From positions 1 through 36,419 of the forward strand of contig NZ_CAMJUE010000014.1 of NCBI RefSeq assembly GCF_946408925.1: DNA of 36,419 nucleotides, in the 5' to 3' direction. The translations under genes were made by a program, and so were the position numbers. The notes under the pieces were generated by a model. That model saw only the letters and a program-made list of their open reading frames with translations. It searched no databases and was not told the DNA's origin. Positions 1 to 9,793 of this stretch are shown here, in pieces. Every line of letters starts with the position of its first letter. Within the stretch, counting starts at the first letter, position 1. Origin of the DNA: an uncultured Methanobrevibacter sp. Lineage in GTDB: Archaea > Methanobacteriota > Methanobacteria > Methanobacteriales > Methanobacteriaceae.

Positions 1-1249
1 AGTCCCATTCCATGGAATCCGCCCAGTTTACCATACGGGATTTCATGTGTTCAGGCACCCAGTTCATTTCATCTGCTGCAGTTTTGGTTTTTTCGATTAA
101 ATCACGTACAGCAACGAACCATTGCTTTTTGAGAAGAATTTCAACAGGAGTTTTACATCTCCAGCATTGACCTACATTCTGGTCAACCTGTTCCTGTTTG
201 AGAAGATATCCTTCACTGTCAAGGTCTTCAATGGTCTGTTTTTTACAGCTTTGAAGGTCCATTCCCTCATATCTTCCGGCAGCTGAGGTTAATATTCCTG
301 CATCATCAATGATATCAATGACTTCCAAATTGTATTTTTGAACCCAGCTTACGTCAGTTTTATCCCCAAATGTACAAATCATTACTGCACCTGTACCGAA
401 TTCAGGATCTACTTCCTCATCAGCTATGATTTTAACCTTTTGATGTGAAAGTGGAACTTCAACATATTTGCCCAGAAGGTGAGCGTATCTTTCATCTTCA
501 GGGTGAATTACAACCGCTACACAGGCGGCCATCAGTTCCGGCCTGGTGGTTGCAATCAGAATTCCCTCATCTTTAGGATCAGCCTGCTTTCCTGATTCCT
601 GGGATGATGCAATGTCAACATAGGAATCTTCAACGGCAGGAGGGAAGTTTACATAGTTTAAAAATGTAGTGTTGTCTGAGTATTCAACCTCTGCAAATGC
701 AATTGCGGTCTGACAGCGAGGACACCAGTTTACAGGGTGTTTTCCCTGATAGATCAATCCTTCCTCATACATTTTTAAAAATGAGTATTGGGTCTTTTTC
801 ATGTACTCAGGAGTCATTGTGACAAATTCACGAGTCCAATCCTGTGAATAGCCCATTGCACGCATTTGTGATTTCATTTTTGCAATGTTTTCAGTGGTCA
901 AATCCACACAGTACTCTCTGAATTGTGCTCTTGAAACATCATTTTTCTTGATTCCATGAGTTTCTTCAACTTTCACTTCAGTTGGAAGACCGTGACAGTC
1001 CCATCCCTGAGTGAATAAAACATCATGACCCTTTTGTCTTCTGTATCTTGCATTCATATCAATGTAAACCCAATTAAGTACGTGACCCAAGTGAATTGAG
1101 CCTGTTGGGTATGGTGGGGGAGTGTCTATAATGTATCTAGGACGAGATCCATCTCCAATGTATTTGTAGATGTCTTCATCTTCCCATTTCTGCTCCCATA
1201 CTTTTTCTTTTTTAAAGTCATAGTCTTTAGGAATTTCTTCTTTTGACAT
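1..1249 (-). CDS. valS: Valyl-tRNA synthetase, N-terminal part (runs off the left edge)
   Basis: Charges tRNA-Val with valine in the cytoplasm (class I aminoacyl-tRNA synthetase). The reading frame is open from the ATG at 1249 to the window edge, giving about 416 residues of a protein usually near 900. The HIGH signature appears as HLGH at residues 53-56, after the proline-rich PPPYPTGS lead-in. Next come the conserved [10 protein letters not shown] segment and a CWRC cysteine pair in the editing/insertion region. The KMSKS half lies outside the window. The ATG is supported by a GGAG ribosome binding site about 8 bases upstream. It is divergent from the 118-residue membrane protein gene at 1486. 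Family assignment is secure; only the missing C-terminal half cannot be judged. Confidence 0.95.
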   Translation of the reverse strand, partial: MSKEEIPKDYDFKKEKVWEQKWEDEDIYKYIGDGSRPRYIIDTPPPYPTGSIHLGHVLNWVYIDMNARYRRQKGHDVLFTQGWDCHGLPTEVKVEETHGIKKNDVSRAQFREYCVDLTTENIAKMKSQMRAMGYSQDWTREFVTMTPEYMKKTQYSFLKMYEEGLIYQGKHPVNWCPRCQTAIAFAEVEYSDNTTFLNYVNFPPAVEDSYVDIASSQESGKQADPKDEGILIATTRPELMAACVAVVIHPEDERYAHLLGKYVEVPLSHQKVKIIADEEVDPEFGTGAVMICTFGDKTDVSWVQKYNLEVIDIIDDAGILTSAAGRYEGMDLQSCKKQTIEDLDSEGYLLKQEQVDQNVGQCWRCKTPVEILLKKQWFVAVRDLIEKTKTAADEMNWVPEHMKSRMVNWADSMEWD

Positions 1250-1430
1250 GTATTTTCTCCTAAAATATTAAGTAAAAATAATATTATTAATTATGTAATT
1301 TATTATTTAAAAAAGTAATTATGAAATGGAGAAATTTTTTAATTCAATGATTAATCATGATATAATTAAAGCAATATTATAGAGAGGAAACAATTTTTCA
1401 AAGTGAAGACAATGGCTAACAGTTAAATAT

Positions 1431-1450
1431 ATTATATAATAAAATCATAA
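1431..1450 (+). promoter_or_regulatory. Probable TATA region of the membrane protein / pheT pair
   Basis: An AT-only stretch reading TTAAATATATTATATAATA lies about 40-55 bases upstream of the start at 1486, where an archaeal TATA box would be expected for a short leader. It is the best candidate in the 1250-1485 spacer, but the whole spacer is AT-rich, so this is only a positional inference. Confidence 0.35.
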
Positions 1451-1485
1451 TAATAATATTATAAATCTATAAAGGACTGTTTAAA

Positions 1486-1842
1486 ATGAACTTAATTTGG
1501 TTTTATGTTGCTATTGTATTGGCCATAAGTGATGTATTGCACACCACTCTCATGTGGAAAGTTTTAAATAACTTCTACATTGTGTTAGGTGGTCTTATAC
1601 AGCAATCCACCCATTCCACATGGCAGACTTGGCTGTCCCATGAGATTATGGAAGCAGGATTTCATTTCATAGTTCTCACAATAGTTTTCCTTAACCCAAT
1701 CATAGGCATTCTAGCGGCCCTTATTCATTTTGTCATAGACATTACCCACACCGTTTTAATACGTGATATGGGCGAATTAGAACATAGAGCTCTTCATTTT
1801 GTAATTGAGTCTCTATTCTTTATTTTGATATTTGGATTATAG
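1486..1842 (+). CDS. Small histidine-rich integral membrane protein, function unknown
   Basis: 118 residues with about four hydrophobic segments (roughly 3-20, 25-40, 57-85 and 103-118). I do not recognise a named family. Histidines and acidic residues are placed in or next to the membrane segments: H19, H43, the HE pair at 52-53, H60, H81, H87, and an ELEHRALH stretch near 97-104. This could indicate a metal- or haem-binding membrane site, but that is inference only. A weak AAAGGA ribosome binding site precedes the ATG. The gene ends 18 bases before pheT, on the same strand, so the two are probably co-transcribed; this gives no clear functional link. Confidence 0.75.
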   Translation: MNLIWFYVAIVLAISDVLHTTLMWKVLNNFYIVLGGLIQQSTHSTWQTWLSHEIMEAGFHFIVLTIVFLNPIIGILAALIHFVIDITHTVLIRDMGELEHRALHFVIESLFFILIFGL

Positions 1843-1860
1843 AAATTATGGAGTTATCAG

Positions 1861-3519
1861 ATGCCAGTTATAACATTTAAATACAAAGATTTAAAAGATT
1901 TAGGAATAGATATGGAAAAAGATGAACTAATAGACACCTTACCAATGATGTCCAGCGATATTGAAGATTTTGATGATGAAGAAATCAAGGTCGAATTCTT
2001 CCCAAACCGTCCGGACAACCTGTCTGTTGAAGGTGTGGCCAGATCTTTTAAAGGTTTTATCGGTCAGGAAATCGGACTTCCAGATTATAAGGTGATTCCT
2101 TCCGGTGAAGAGGTTATTGTTGAGGCAGAAGTGGCTGAAATAAGACCTTATATTGCCTTTGCAAAAATAGATAATGTTGATTTTACTGGCGATAAGTTAA
2201 AATACATCATGGATTTCCAGGAAAACCTTCACTGGGTTATCGGAAGAGACAGGAAAAAAGTCGCTATCGGTATCCATAATGCAGATGTTGTAAACGCTCC
2301 ATTTAAATACATTGCAACTCCAAAAAATGAAAATGCATTTGTTCCACTTGAAAAGGATAGTGAAATGACTCCGGATGAAATCCTAACCCAACATGACAAG
2401 GGTAAGGACTATGCCCATTTGATTGAAAAATTTGATAAGTATCCTTTAATTTTAGATAAGGACGATCAGGTATTGTCCATGCCACCTATCATCAATGGTG
2501 AGCTGACCAAAATCAAGGAAGACACACACAACATTATTGTTGATGTGACAGGTACTGATGAAAGGGCAGTAAATCAGGCATTAAACATCATCTGTTCATC
2601 ATTTGCAGAAGTTGGAGGCCAAATCAAAAGTATGGAAGTAAAATATGAGGACAAAACCATTGTCAGTCCTGATTTAACTCCGCAGGAGATGAATGTTCAT
2701 GTGGATACTGCAAACAACTTGATTGGCGGAACCGAATTGACCGCTGAGGACATCAGGGAGTTATTGTATAAAGCCCGTTTTGATGCTGAAATCATTAATG
2801 ACAATGAAGTGAAGGCAATCATTCCAGCTTATAGGGTAGATATTCTTCATGAAGTTGACATTGTTGAAAATATTGCAGTGCAGTACCATATAAATTCAGT
2901 TGAAGCAAAACTGCCTGAAATAAACACTGTAGCTTACGAAAATAATTGGTTTAAAGCAGAATCAACAATCCGTGAAGTGATGGTTGGTTTAGGATTCCAG
3001 GAAGTGATGAGCTTAATGCTTACAAGTGAGGATGCACATTACACAAAAATGAACCAGGAAGAAAAACCTCATGTACAGGTTGCAAGGCCAATTACCATCG
3101 ACAGAACAATGATAAGAACCAGTCTAATCAACAGTCTGATGGAATTTTTAGAAGACAACAAGCATGAGGATCTGCCTCAAAAAATCTTTGAGATTGGTGA
3201 TGTCCTATACCTTGATGACACAAAGGAAAACAAGACTGTTTCATCTAAAAAACTGGCCGGTGTGATTTGTCACTCCACAGCTAACTTTACAGAAATCAAA
3301 TCCGTTGTGACAAGTGTTTTATCCAACCTCGGATACACTATGGAAATCAGCGACAGCGAAAATAAAACTTTCATTGAAGGCAGAGTTGCTGACGTTAAAG
3401 GTGAGGCTCAAAAAGGTGTGATTGAAGGGTTCTTTGGTGAGGTATCACCTGAAGTCATAACAAATTTCACTCTGGATTATCCGGTAATTGCTTTTGAAAT
3501 TGAATTTATCAACAAATAA
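1861..3519 (+). CDS. pheT: Phenylalanyl-tRNA synthetase beta subunit (archaeal type)
   Basis: Beta chain of the heterotetrameric PheRS that charges tRNA-Phe. Its 552 residues fit the compact archaeal/eukaryotic-type beta subunit rather than the roughly 800-residue bacterial form with tRNA-binding and anticodon-binding extensions. The N-terminal region carries the family segment [18 protein letters not shown] (near 46-63). A B3/4-like region and a B5 domain (about 275-345, ending in the [17 protein letters not shown] stretch) follow. The C-terminal half is the catalytic-like, non-catalytic class II fold. GGAG lies seven bases before the ATG. pheS is not in the window, so the alpha gene is elsewhere or beyond the edge. 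Confidence 0.95.
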   Translation: MPVITFKYKDLKDLGIDMEKDELIDTLPMMSSDIEDFDDEEIKVEFFPNRPDNLSVEGVARSFKGFIGQEIGLPDYKVIPSGEEVIVEAEVAEIRPYIAFAKIDNVDFTGDKLKYIMDFQENLHWVIGRDRKKVAIGIHNADVVNAPFKYIATPKNENAFVPLEKDSEMTPDEILTQHDKGKDYAHLIEKFDKYPLILDKDDQVLSMPPIINGELTKIKEDTHNIIVDVTGTDERAVNQALNIICSSFAEVGGQIKSMEVKYEDKTIVSPDLTPQEMNVHVDTANNLIGGTELTAEDIRELLYKARFDAEIINDNEVKAIIPAYRVDILHEVDIVENIAVQYHINSVEAKLPEINTVAYENNWFKAESTIREVMVGLGFQEVMSLMLTSEDAHYTKMNQEEKPHVQVARPITIDRTMIRTSLINSLMEFLEDNKHEDLPQKIFEIGDVLYLDDTKENKTVSSKKLAGVICHSTANFTEIKSVVTSVLSNLGYTMEISDSENKTFIEGRVADVKGEAQKGVIEGFFGEVSPEVITNFTLDYPVIAFEIEFINK

Positions 3520-3527
3520 ATTCTTTT

Positions 3528-3668
3528 TCAATACCACAATTTCCTCATATTGGTTTCCATTTGAGCGTAGTGGTTTACAGTCGGTGAAGCGTCGTAATTA
3601 TTGAAAAGAAATATCAGAATTAGTAAAAGTATTATGAAAGCTATTAAAATTATTGTCCATCGCCTCAA
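3528..3668 (-). CDS. 46-residue single-pass membrane peptide with a TTG start
   Basis: Short open frame of 46 codons plus stop. It has a positively charged N-terminus (LRRW, read as M at a TTG start), one strongly hydrophobic helix at about residues 5-22 (rich in I, L and F), then a polar tail ending in MRKLWY. The start is supported by a strong GGTGGAG ribosome binding site five bases upstream (3674-3680 on the plus strand). It begins 26 bases after the stop of the winged-helix regulator gene, on the same strand, so the two likely form a regulator/membrane-peptide pair. No family recognised. Convergent with pheT, whose stop is 8 bases away. Confidence 0.55.
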   Translation of the reverse strand: MRRWTIILIAFIILLLILIFLFNNYDASPTVNHYAQMETNMRKLWY

Positions 3669-3694
3669 TTAAACTCCACCACTTTAAAAAAATA

Positions 3695-3958
3695 TCATTC
3701 TTCCATATATTTGGCTATATCTTCTCCCTTAGGAGTCAGTCTATAAATTCTATTTTTGCGTTTTTCCTCATTTATACATTCGGCAACACCACAGTCCTTG
3801 AGTTCATGAAGAACCTTGGAAATATGATTTGACCTGATTCCAATATCCTCTGCAAGATCAGTTGGAATCTTGTTTGATTCATAAAGGGATTTGACTGATT
3901 TTTCCCTATATGAAGAGCTGATTACATAACCGTACGTTTTAAGAGTTTCATCATCCAT
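3695..3958 (-). CDS. Winged-helix transcriptional regulator
   Basis: About 87 residues with a single winged helix-turn-helix of the ArsR/MarR-like superfamily. Helices lie near residues 20-55, with the recognition helix around IRSNHISKVLHELKDCG, followed by a basic wing (EEKRKNRIYRLTPKGEDIAKYM). The LTPKG motif at the end of the wing is characteristic of small archaeal winged-helix proteins. There is no ligand domain, so it probably acts as a dimer. The start is ambiguous: an ATG nine bases further upstream (3967) sits directly on the GGA ribosome binding site, so I prefer the ATG at 3958. The following gene encodes a 46-residue membrane peptide. Target genes unknown. Confidence 0.75.
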   Translation of the reverse strand: MDDETLKTYGYVISSSYREKSVKSLYESNKIPTDLAEDIGIRSNHISKVLHELKDCGVAECINEEKRKNRIYRLTPKGEDIAKYMEE

Positions 3959-3994
3959 AATAATCATTCCATTTATTCACAGATTAATAATATA

Positions 3995-4399
3995 TTATTC
4001 TCCTATTATAGTTAAACTTATTGTTCTGTCATGTCTCGGCCCGTCAAGTTCGATGAAAAATACAGACTGCCAAGTACCCAAATCCAAATGATTATCTTTG
4101 ATGGGCAGACACTCGCTTGATGAAAGCAGAAATGACTTCAAGTGAGACCTTGCATTATTGTCGATTCTATCATGAAAATAGGAATGTTTTTCCGTGATGA
4201 GATTATCCAATGCATATTCAAAATCCATCAGAAGACCCGCTTCGTTTTCATTAACCGCAATGGCAGTTGTGGAATGTTTGGAAAAGATGGATATGATGCC
4301 ATTTTCAACATCAATCAAGTCATTGATTTTGGATGTGATGTCAATAATTTCAAAGCTTTTTGAAGTGTTTATATTTAGGGATTTTTTAGCTATCATCAT
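3995..4399 (-). CDS. YjbQ / UPF0047 family protein (secondary thiamine-phosphate synthase-type enzyme)
   Basis: 134 residues matching the YjbQ/UPF0047 family over its whole length. The core motifs are HSTTAIAVNENE (about 43-54), the SYFHDRIDNNARSHLKSF region (about 73-90) and LDLGTWQSVFFIELDGPRHDR near the C-terminus. Family members are small homotrimers, and some have weak thiamine phosphate synthase activity; the true physiological reaction is unsettled. The conserved His of HSTTA and the later His residues are all present, so the active site looks intact. The gene is 36 bases upstream of the winged-helix regulator and could be co-transcribed with it. thiD is in this window but about 10 kb away, so the thiamine link is only suggestive. 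Confidence 0.9.
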   Translation of the reverse strand: MMIAKKSLNINTSKSFEIIDITSKINDLIDVENGIISIFSKHSTTAIAVNENEAGLLMDFEYALDNLITEKHSYFHDRIDNNARSHLKSFLLSSSECLPIKDNHLDLGTWQSVFFIELDGPRHDRTISLTIIGE

Positions 4400-4429
4400 T
4401 ATCTAGTTTGTCAAAAGTCGTATAAATAA

Positions 4430-4450
4430 GAAAAAAAGAAAAGGAAAAAA
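4430..4450 (-). terminator. T-rich terminator after the 577-residue adhesin-like gene
   Basis: Read on the minus strand, the stop codon at 4451 is followed directly by a run of T residues broken only by single C or CC (the plus strand is A-rich at 4430-4450). Poly-U tracts without a stable hairpin are a common archaeal terminator type. Confidence 0.5.
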
Positions 4451-6184
4451 TTATTCCTCAAATTCATCTTTACGCCAGTATCCATAAATAAGACAACCCA
4501 TTATGGACAAGATTGATAAAACAACAAGCCCTGAAGTATTTGTTAACTCTTTTGAAGTTGTAACGGGAGGAACGATTTCATATGCCTTACCTTCCTGAGA
4601 GGAATCACCACTTCCAGATTCACCGGCATCAATATCTCCATTGGACAATGCATCATCACCATTATCTGAAGTATCCTGAGATGGAATGCTTGAACTGTTG
4701 GTTCCATAATTTCCAGATTTATCCGAATTGACCACATGTGAACCGGAAGAGTTTCCTCCTGCAGAGTTTCCATCATATTTTGAATTTCCCTGAACTTCAG
4801 ACGATCCATCATCACCGCTCAAGCCAGAACCTGTTTTTCCATCATTGTATGAACTCTTTGAATCATGAAATTCACCTTCATCTCCGGATGCCTTTTTAAC
4901 AGGATATCTATAAAATTCATTTGCAATTTCCACTTCCACTTCATGGTCAACATTTGGATCCAATCCTTCAACAGTTGCCTTACCGTTGGTGAATGTTACA
5001 GTGTATTGATTTCCATCCACATTTACTCTTGTCTGGAAGGTTGCAAAATCATTTACCGCTCTTCCTGATGAATCCCTTAACTGGAAGGTCACTGTATTGC
5101 TGATGGAGAATGTATCCAATTCCATTAGTGATGCAAGAAGCCTTGGACATACAAAGGTATTTGTTGGGTCGTTTGAATTATACCAATTCTGACCCAACTC
5201 AAAATTTTCATTTTCCCAATAGTTTTTGGCCTGGAAAAATTCATTATGCGCCATATAATTATGTTCGACCTGAAGTATTGAATTTCCTTTGCTTTTAAAT
5301 CCTGCACCGAATAAAAGACCGTTGCCTGTTTCAAATCCTCCCATGATGGAACGAGGGTCCTTTCTATTATGAGTCAACGAATTTTTTTCAACAATATCAT
5401 TTACGGAAGTCGAGTTGATATAAACACCATTGGTATTCTCATAAACATTGTTACTGTCAATCAAGGTATTTGACGATTTGTTAAAAGTTGAAATGCCATT
5501 TAACCCATTATGATGTATTGTATTGTTTGTGATATTGCAATTATCTATGTTTGATGTTTCAATTCCAGATAAACCATTGTACGATATTTCATTGCTTTTG
5601 ATTAAGCTTGTTTTAGTGTCATGAATCTGCACTCCATTTTTACCCGCTTTTGAAATATCATTGTTTATCAATGAAATTCTATCAGAATTTTTGATTAAAA
5701 CACCATTTTCCCCGTTAGTGACCTTGTTATTATCGATTTTGATATTTTTTGAATTATCAACAACGATACCATAATCACTATGGGAAGCAATGATGGTTAT
5801 TCCTGATAGAACACTTCCTGTTGCTTTTGAGGTAAAGTAAAATCCGAAAGTTTTAGTAATTCCTAAATCCTTAGCCTTATCAGTTATTTTATCCGATGTA
5901 TGAATCACACTATCATGCTTTGAAATAATATTCAATTTCTTATCCACTATCAATGAAATGTCATGATATTTGGAATCTGCAAATTCAAATGTGTCCCCAT
6001 CATCAGCATTGTCAAATTTGGACTGAATATCCTCGTTTGACAAGTCTGAAGTAATGGCATTATAAGAATCACCACTAGAAATAATGGTAATATTGGTGTC
6101 TTGATTATCCATAGCATTAACTGATGAAAGCAAGAATAAGAATATAAATAAGATAAAAAAAATATTTAATGCTTTTTTATTCAT
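4451..6184 (-). CDS. Secreted, membrane-anchored adhesin-like protein with right-handed beta-helix
   Basis: 577 residues. A signal peptide covers roughly 1-25 (basic MNKK start, long hydrophobic core, likely cleavage after SVNA). Residues about 130-300 form PbH1/NosD-type parallel beta-helix repeats, with recurring NN-x-I/V and NGV/NGI turns typical of carbohydrate-binding or adhesive surfaces. A short Ig-like beta domain (about 365-430) follows. Then comes a low-complexity Ser/Gly/Asp/Asn-rich stalk (about 440-540), and finally a single transmembrane helix with a charged tail ending DEFEE (about 548-577). The layout fits a surface protein anchored in the membrane with the stalk spanning the pseudomurein wall. 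A GGGAAG ribosome binding site precedes the ATG. Ligand unknown. Confidence 0.88.
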   Translation of the reverse strand: MNKKALNIFFILFIFLFLLSSVNAMDNQDTNITIISSGDSYNAITSDLSNEDIQSKFDNADDGDTFEFADSKYHDISLIVDKKLNIISKHDSVIHTSDKITDKAKDLGITKTFGFYFTSKATGSVLSGITIIASHSDYGIVVDNSKNIKIDNNKVTNGENGVLIKNSDRISLINNDISKAGKNGVQIHDTKTSLIKSNEISYNGLSGIETSNIDNCNITNNTIHHNGLNGISTFNKSSNTLIDSNNVYENTNGVYINSTSVNDIVEKNSLTHNRKDPRSIMGGFETGNGLLFGAGFKSKGNSILQVEHNYMAHNEFFQAKNYWENENFELGQNWYNSNDPTNTFVCPRLLASLMELDTFSISNTVTFQLRDSSGRAVNDFATFQTRVNVDGNQYTVTFTNGKATVEGLDPNVDHEVEVEIANEFYRYPVKKASGDEGEFHDSKSSYNDGKTGSGLSGDDGSSEVQGNSKYDGNSAGGNSSGSHVVNSDKSGNYGTNSSSIPSQDTSDNGDDALSNGDIDAGESGSGDSSQEGKAYEIVPPVTTSKELTNTSGLVVLSILSIMGCLIYGYWRKDEFEE

Positions 6185-6525
6185 AACAAAAACTTCCCAA
6201 TCACTATTTTGATAATCAACAATAAATTTTAGATAATTTTATGAAAAATTATAAAATTATCAATATGTATAATACTGATTAACGGTTTATATTTTGATGC
6301 AAAATATATATAAATATAACCATTTTAACCATCCTTTTTTTAAAGATCAGTGCGTTATATAATTAATTACATAAAATGAATATACATAACAATGTTATAT
6401 AAATAATTTAAGACATTTCAATTTAAATAATATAAAAATCAAACTATAATTCGTTACTTATCGATGAAAATTTAAATATTATTAAGTTAAGTAATTATTT
6501 ACAATAATTAAAAAAGAGGATAAAT
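6185..6525. promoter_or_regulatory. AT-rich divergent promoter region between two adhesin-like genes
   Basis: 341 bases with no credible gene. It holds an inverted repeat with 11-bp perfect arms (GATAATTTTAT and its complement, 8-base loop) at 6232-6261, 48-77 bases upstream of the leftward gene. The rightward gene has a GAGGAT ribosome binding site near 6512 and AT-rich TATA candidates around 6470-6485. The shared spacer suggests joint or alternating control of the two surface proteins. Confidence 0.5.
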
Positions 6526-9500
6526 ATGCATAAAAAGAGTTTAATATTAACTATATTTATAGTATTAATTGTATTCTTAAGTGCAAGTGTTGTATCAGCC
6601 GAAACAGTTACTGAAAACGATGATACAATAGATGACATTCTAGAAATGGATGATGCAAATACACTGACTGCAAAGGAAGTTACAATTGAGACTACAGATA
6701 CAAATGAGATAATACAAAATAAGATCAATAGCCTTGAGGATGGAGATACTTTAAACTTCAAAAAAGGAGAATATAAAGACATTTGCATATATGTAAATAA
6801 AAGCGTTACAATAAACGGTAACGGTTCAACATTGCATGGTTTCGACAGACCATCAGAAAACACAACTCCAGATATAATCAGAAACACCACAAGTAATGGA
6901 GGATATGCAATAACAAACTTCGCAACATTATACATTCTTGAAACAAAAGGATTAATTTTAAAGGACATCACTATTGTTGCCGGCGCAAACAGCGGAACCG
7001 ACAAAGGGGCAGATACAAGATACAGCAACTGTGTAATATACAATTACAAATCAAATCAAACTACAATTGCCAATACAACAATTGACGGATGTTCCTGGGG
7101 AATTTGGCTGCAAAATTGTAATGATGCCCTAATAGAAAACAATAAAGTTAAAAATCAATTGATTACCGGGATTTTCAGTTTCCAATCACCAAGAACCACT
7201 ATAAGAAACAACACTGTAACAAATGCCAAAAACCATGGAATAGATGTAAGACACCAATTAGGACCAAATGCAAAGATTCTGAATAACACAGTAATCAAAT
7301 CCAAAGAAGGAATTTACCTGCTACACTCAAAAGGACATACCGTAACTGGAAATACAATTATAAACTGTACAATAAGTTCAATTACATGTTGTGGTGCAAG
7401 CAACATACTAATAGAAAATAATAAACTTTACCATGCAAGAATTGGTGTCCTTTTAGGAGGAGGCGCACCTGTCGGCGGAGTTTATACAGGATACAATAAT
7501 GTAACCATAGGTGCAAACGAATGGAAAATCGACGAATTGCCATTCCCACCATCATTCCAGTATTATGTTGCTGAAGCAAAAGCAGACTATGCAAGTATGG
7601 ATTCAATGAAAGGAACTCACACAGACAGCAGTTTGTCCACTACCACCTACACAGAATATAGTGAAATTGAAGTTCCAGGACCAATTGTTATCAATTACAA
7701 TGATATTTTAAAACCTACCGGTAAAAATGCAACAATAAAAGCCGGAATGACAAATGATGAGATTCAAACAGCAATAAATTCATTAAATGATGGAGACACA
7801 TTAATTTTTGAAAAAAATGCTGTATTTAACGATGTTTCAATTTATATCGAGAAAAATATAAAGATAATGGGAAATAATGCTACATTGATTAGCCACAATA
7901 CCGCTGACCAAAATAATGTCCCTGAAAGAATAATCAATAAAACTTCCCAGGGAGGATATGGAATCGAATATATTGCAGTCATTTATACAATTAACAATAC
8001 TAATGCAGTGATAAGTGATTTGAATATTGTCTGCAGGTATCCTGGATATAACATCACCAATATCAATGCAACAAGATATGCAACAGCAGGAATTTATGGT
8101 GAAAAAAGTACAAAGCTCACAATAACCGATTGTACCATTGATTATGCATCCTGGGGAATATTTTTAGGTGGAAGAGATGGAAAAGGATGTCATAACTCCA
8201 TTTTAACAAACAATAAAATTTCCAATCAGTATACCACAGGAATTCTTAATTTTGGAGGCAAACAATCAATAATTGCAAATAACAGCATTACAAATGCATA
8301 CAACCATGGTATTGATGTCAGATTCAACTCAGGATTTGGAGTCACAGTATTCAACAATACAGTATCCGGTTCTAAAGAGGGAATTTTCCTCCTGCATTCA
8401 TATGGACACAAAGTCTATCAGAATACTGTCTTAAACTCAAAGATCAGTTCCATCACATGTTACGGATCAGGAAATGAATACATCTTCAATAATGTATTTA
8501 AAGGCAGCAGAATTGCAATCATTCTCGGTGGAGGATATTACAATGTCACAATCGGTGAAAATTCATTTACCCCAGACAAATTACCTTTCCCACCTACATT
8601 TGAACAATTCCTTGTAAAATCTGAAAACAAATATTATGACAAGGTCGGAGTGAAAGTGCAGGGAACATATAGTGATTCAAAAGCAGTTAACTTGACTGCA
8701 AATGCTGTAAATGTTGGATACAACAAAGGCAGTTTAGAAATTACTTTAAAAGATAATTCAGGCAAAGCAATTGCCAATAAATCCGGAACCATTACTTTAA
8801 ACGGAGATGTTAAAGAATTTGCCACAAATGAAAACGGTAGCGCAACAGTTGACATTAAGTTAACTACCGGAATTTATGAAGCTAAAGTCCACACTTCAAG
8901 TGACTATTACAATAAAGCGGGAAATGCCTTAACAACAATTAATGTTACTGATGACAGAATTGACACTTCATTAACTGCTGCCAACCCTACATTCTACTTA
9001 CAGGCTATCGCTAAAGGTTCATCATACCAAATAACCCTTAAGGATGCAAACGGAAAAGCAATTGCAGGTAGAGAAATTGTTGTAAGTTTCAACGGTGAAA
9101 ACTACAAAGCAACTACCGACAGCAACGGTATTGCAAAGGTAAATTTAAAGGCTTCCAAAACTGGTTCCCTTAAGGCAGCAATCAGTTTTGCAGGTGACGA
9201 TACATATAAAGCTGCAAGCAAAACTGCAACCGTTAAGGTAACCAAAGAGGCAACCAAAATCACTGCTAAAAAGAAAACATTCAAGGCAAAATCTAAAAAT
9301 AAAAAATACACTATTACCTTAAAATCAAAATCAGGAAAAGCCATATCAAAAGCTAAAGTTACCCTTAAAGTTAAAAACAAAAAATACACCGCTAAAACCA
9401 ATACTAAAGGTAAAGCTACATTCAACCTTAAGAAATTAACCAAAAAAGGAAAATATACAGCCACTGTCAGTTACAAAGCAACCAAATACTTTACCAAAAG

Positions 9501-9531
9501 CAGTGTTAAAGTAAAAATAACAATTAAATAG
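6526..9531 (+). CDS. Large adhesin-like protein: two beta-helix domains plus Ig-like domains
   Basis: 1001 residues. A signal peptide ends after SVVSA (about residue 25). Two tandem, clearly homologous beta-helix domains follow (about 50-345 and 395-700). Each contains, in the same order, a GGYxI start, a SWGI turn, NHGIDVR, KEGIxLLHSxGH, ISSITC, a GGG-rich turn and NVTIG...LPFPP. Three Ig-like beta-sandwich modules follow (about 720-820, 825-910 and 915-1001). The last is extremely lysine-rich and very basic, and probably interacts with the cell wall, since there is no C-terminal transmembrane helix. A GAGGAT ribosome binding site precedes the ATG. The C-terminal module recurs in the partial gene at 36273-36419. 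Confidence 0.9.
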   Translation: MHKKSLILTIFIVLIVFLSASVVSAETVTENDDTIDDILEMDDANTLTAKEVTIETTDTNEIIQNKINSLEDGDTLNFKKGEYKDICIYVNKSVTINGNGSTLHGFDRPSENTTPDIIRNTTSNGGYAITNFATLYILETKGLILKDITIVAGANSGTDKGADTRYSNCVIYNYKSNQTTIANTTIDGCSWGIWLQNCNDALIENNKVKNQLITGIFSFQSPRTTIRNNTVTNAKNHGIDVRHQLGPNAKILNNTVIKSKEGIYLLHSKGHTVTGNTIINCTISSITCCGASNILIENNKLYHARIGVLLGGGAPVGGVYTGYNNVTIGANEWKIDELPFPPSFQYYVAEAKADYASMDSMKGTHTDSSLSTTTYTEYSEIEVPGPIVINYNDILKPTGKNATIKAGMTNDEIQTAINSLNDGDTLIFEKNAVFNDVSIYIEKNIKIMGNNATLISHNTADQNNVPERIINKTSQGGYGIEYIAVIYTINNTNAVISDLNIVCRYPGYNITNINATRYATAGIYGEKSTKLTITDCTIDYASWGIFLGGRDGKGCHNSILTNNKISNQYTTGILNFGGKQSIIANNSITNAYNHGIDVRFNSGFGVTVFNNTVSGSKEGIFLLHSYGHKVYQNTVLNSKISSITCYGSGNEYIFNNVFKGSRIAIILGGGYYNVTIGENSFTPDKLPFPPTFEQFLVKSENKYYDKVGVKVQGTYSDSKAVNLTANAVNVGYNKGSLEITLKDNSGKAIANKSGTITLNGDVKEFATNENGSATVDIKLTTGIYEAKVHTSSDYYNKAGNALTTINVTDDRIDTSLTAANPTFYLQAIAKGSSYQITLKDANGKAIAGREIVVSFNGENYKATTDSNGIAKVNLKASKTGSLKAAISFAGDDTYKAASKTATVKVTKEATKITAKKKTFKAKSKNKKYTITLKSKSGKAISKAKVTLKVKNKKYTAKTNTKGKATFNLKKLTKKGKYTATVSYKATKYFTKSSVKVKITIK

Positions 9532-9564
9532 AAGAGATTAATTCTCTTCTAAAATTCTTTTTTT
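9529..9564. terminator. Hairpin terminator shared by two converging genes
   Basis: Perfect 9-bp stem (TAGAAGAGA / TCTCTTCTA) with a 5-base loop at 9529-9551. It overlaps the stop codon of the 1001-residue gene and is followed by a T tract at about 9557-9563. Read on the other strand it lies just after the small membrane gene ending at 9571, where an A/T tract again flanks it, so it can serve both directions. Confidence 0.65.
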
Positions 9565-9570
9565 AAAAAA

Positions 9571-9786
9571 TTAGTAATGTCTGTTTCTTCTTTCAATTGC
9601 AGCATAGATTATGAATAATCCAATGAATATTATAACAATTTGAGGGAACAATGCAGCAATCAGAGGAGGTATTACTCCAAGAGTTGCAAGAAGCCACAAT
9701 ATACCATAAATCACTATCAAGGCTCCAAGCACTATTGCTATCTTATATAACAGATCCTTCAATTCAGGAGGTATGAACATGTTCAT
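9571..9786 (-). CDS. Small two-helix membrane protein at the end of the rpiA operon
   Basis: 71 residues with two transmembrane segments (about 13-37 and 42-63) and a basic C-terminus (ERRNRHY). A longer frame starting at 9867 would overlap rpiA by more than 70 bases. The ATG at 9786 is preferred because a GTGAT ribosome binding site overlaps the rpiA stop codon just upstream. I do not recognise a family; short hydrophobic proteins of this kind are common in methanogens. It is translationally coupled to rpiA, but its role is unknown. Convergent with the large adhesin-like gene, with a shared hairpin between. Confidence 0.65.
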   Translation of the reverse strand: MNMFIPPELKDLLYKIAIVLGALIVIYGILWLLATLGVIPPLIAALFPQIVIIFIGLFIIYAAIERRNRHY

Positions 9787-9793
9787 TTTATCA

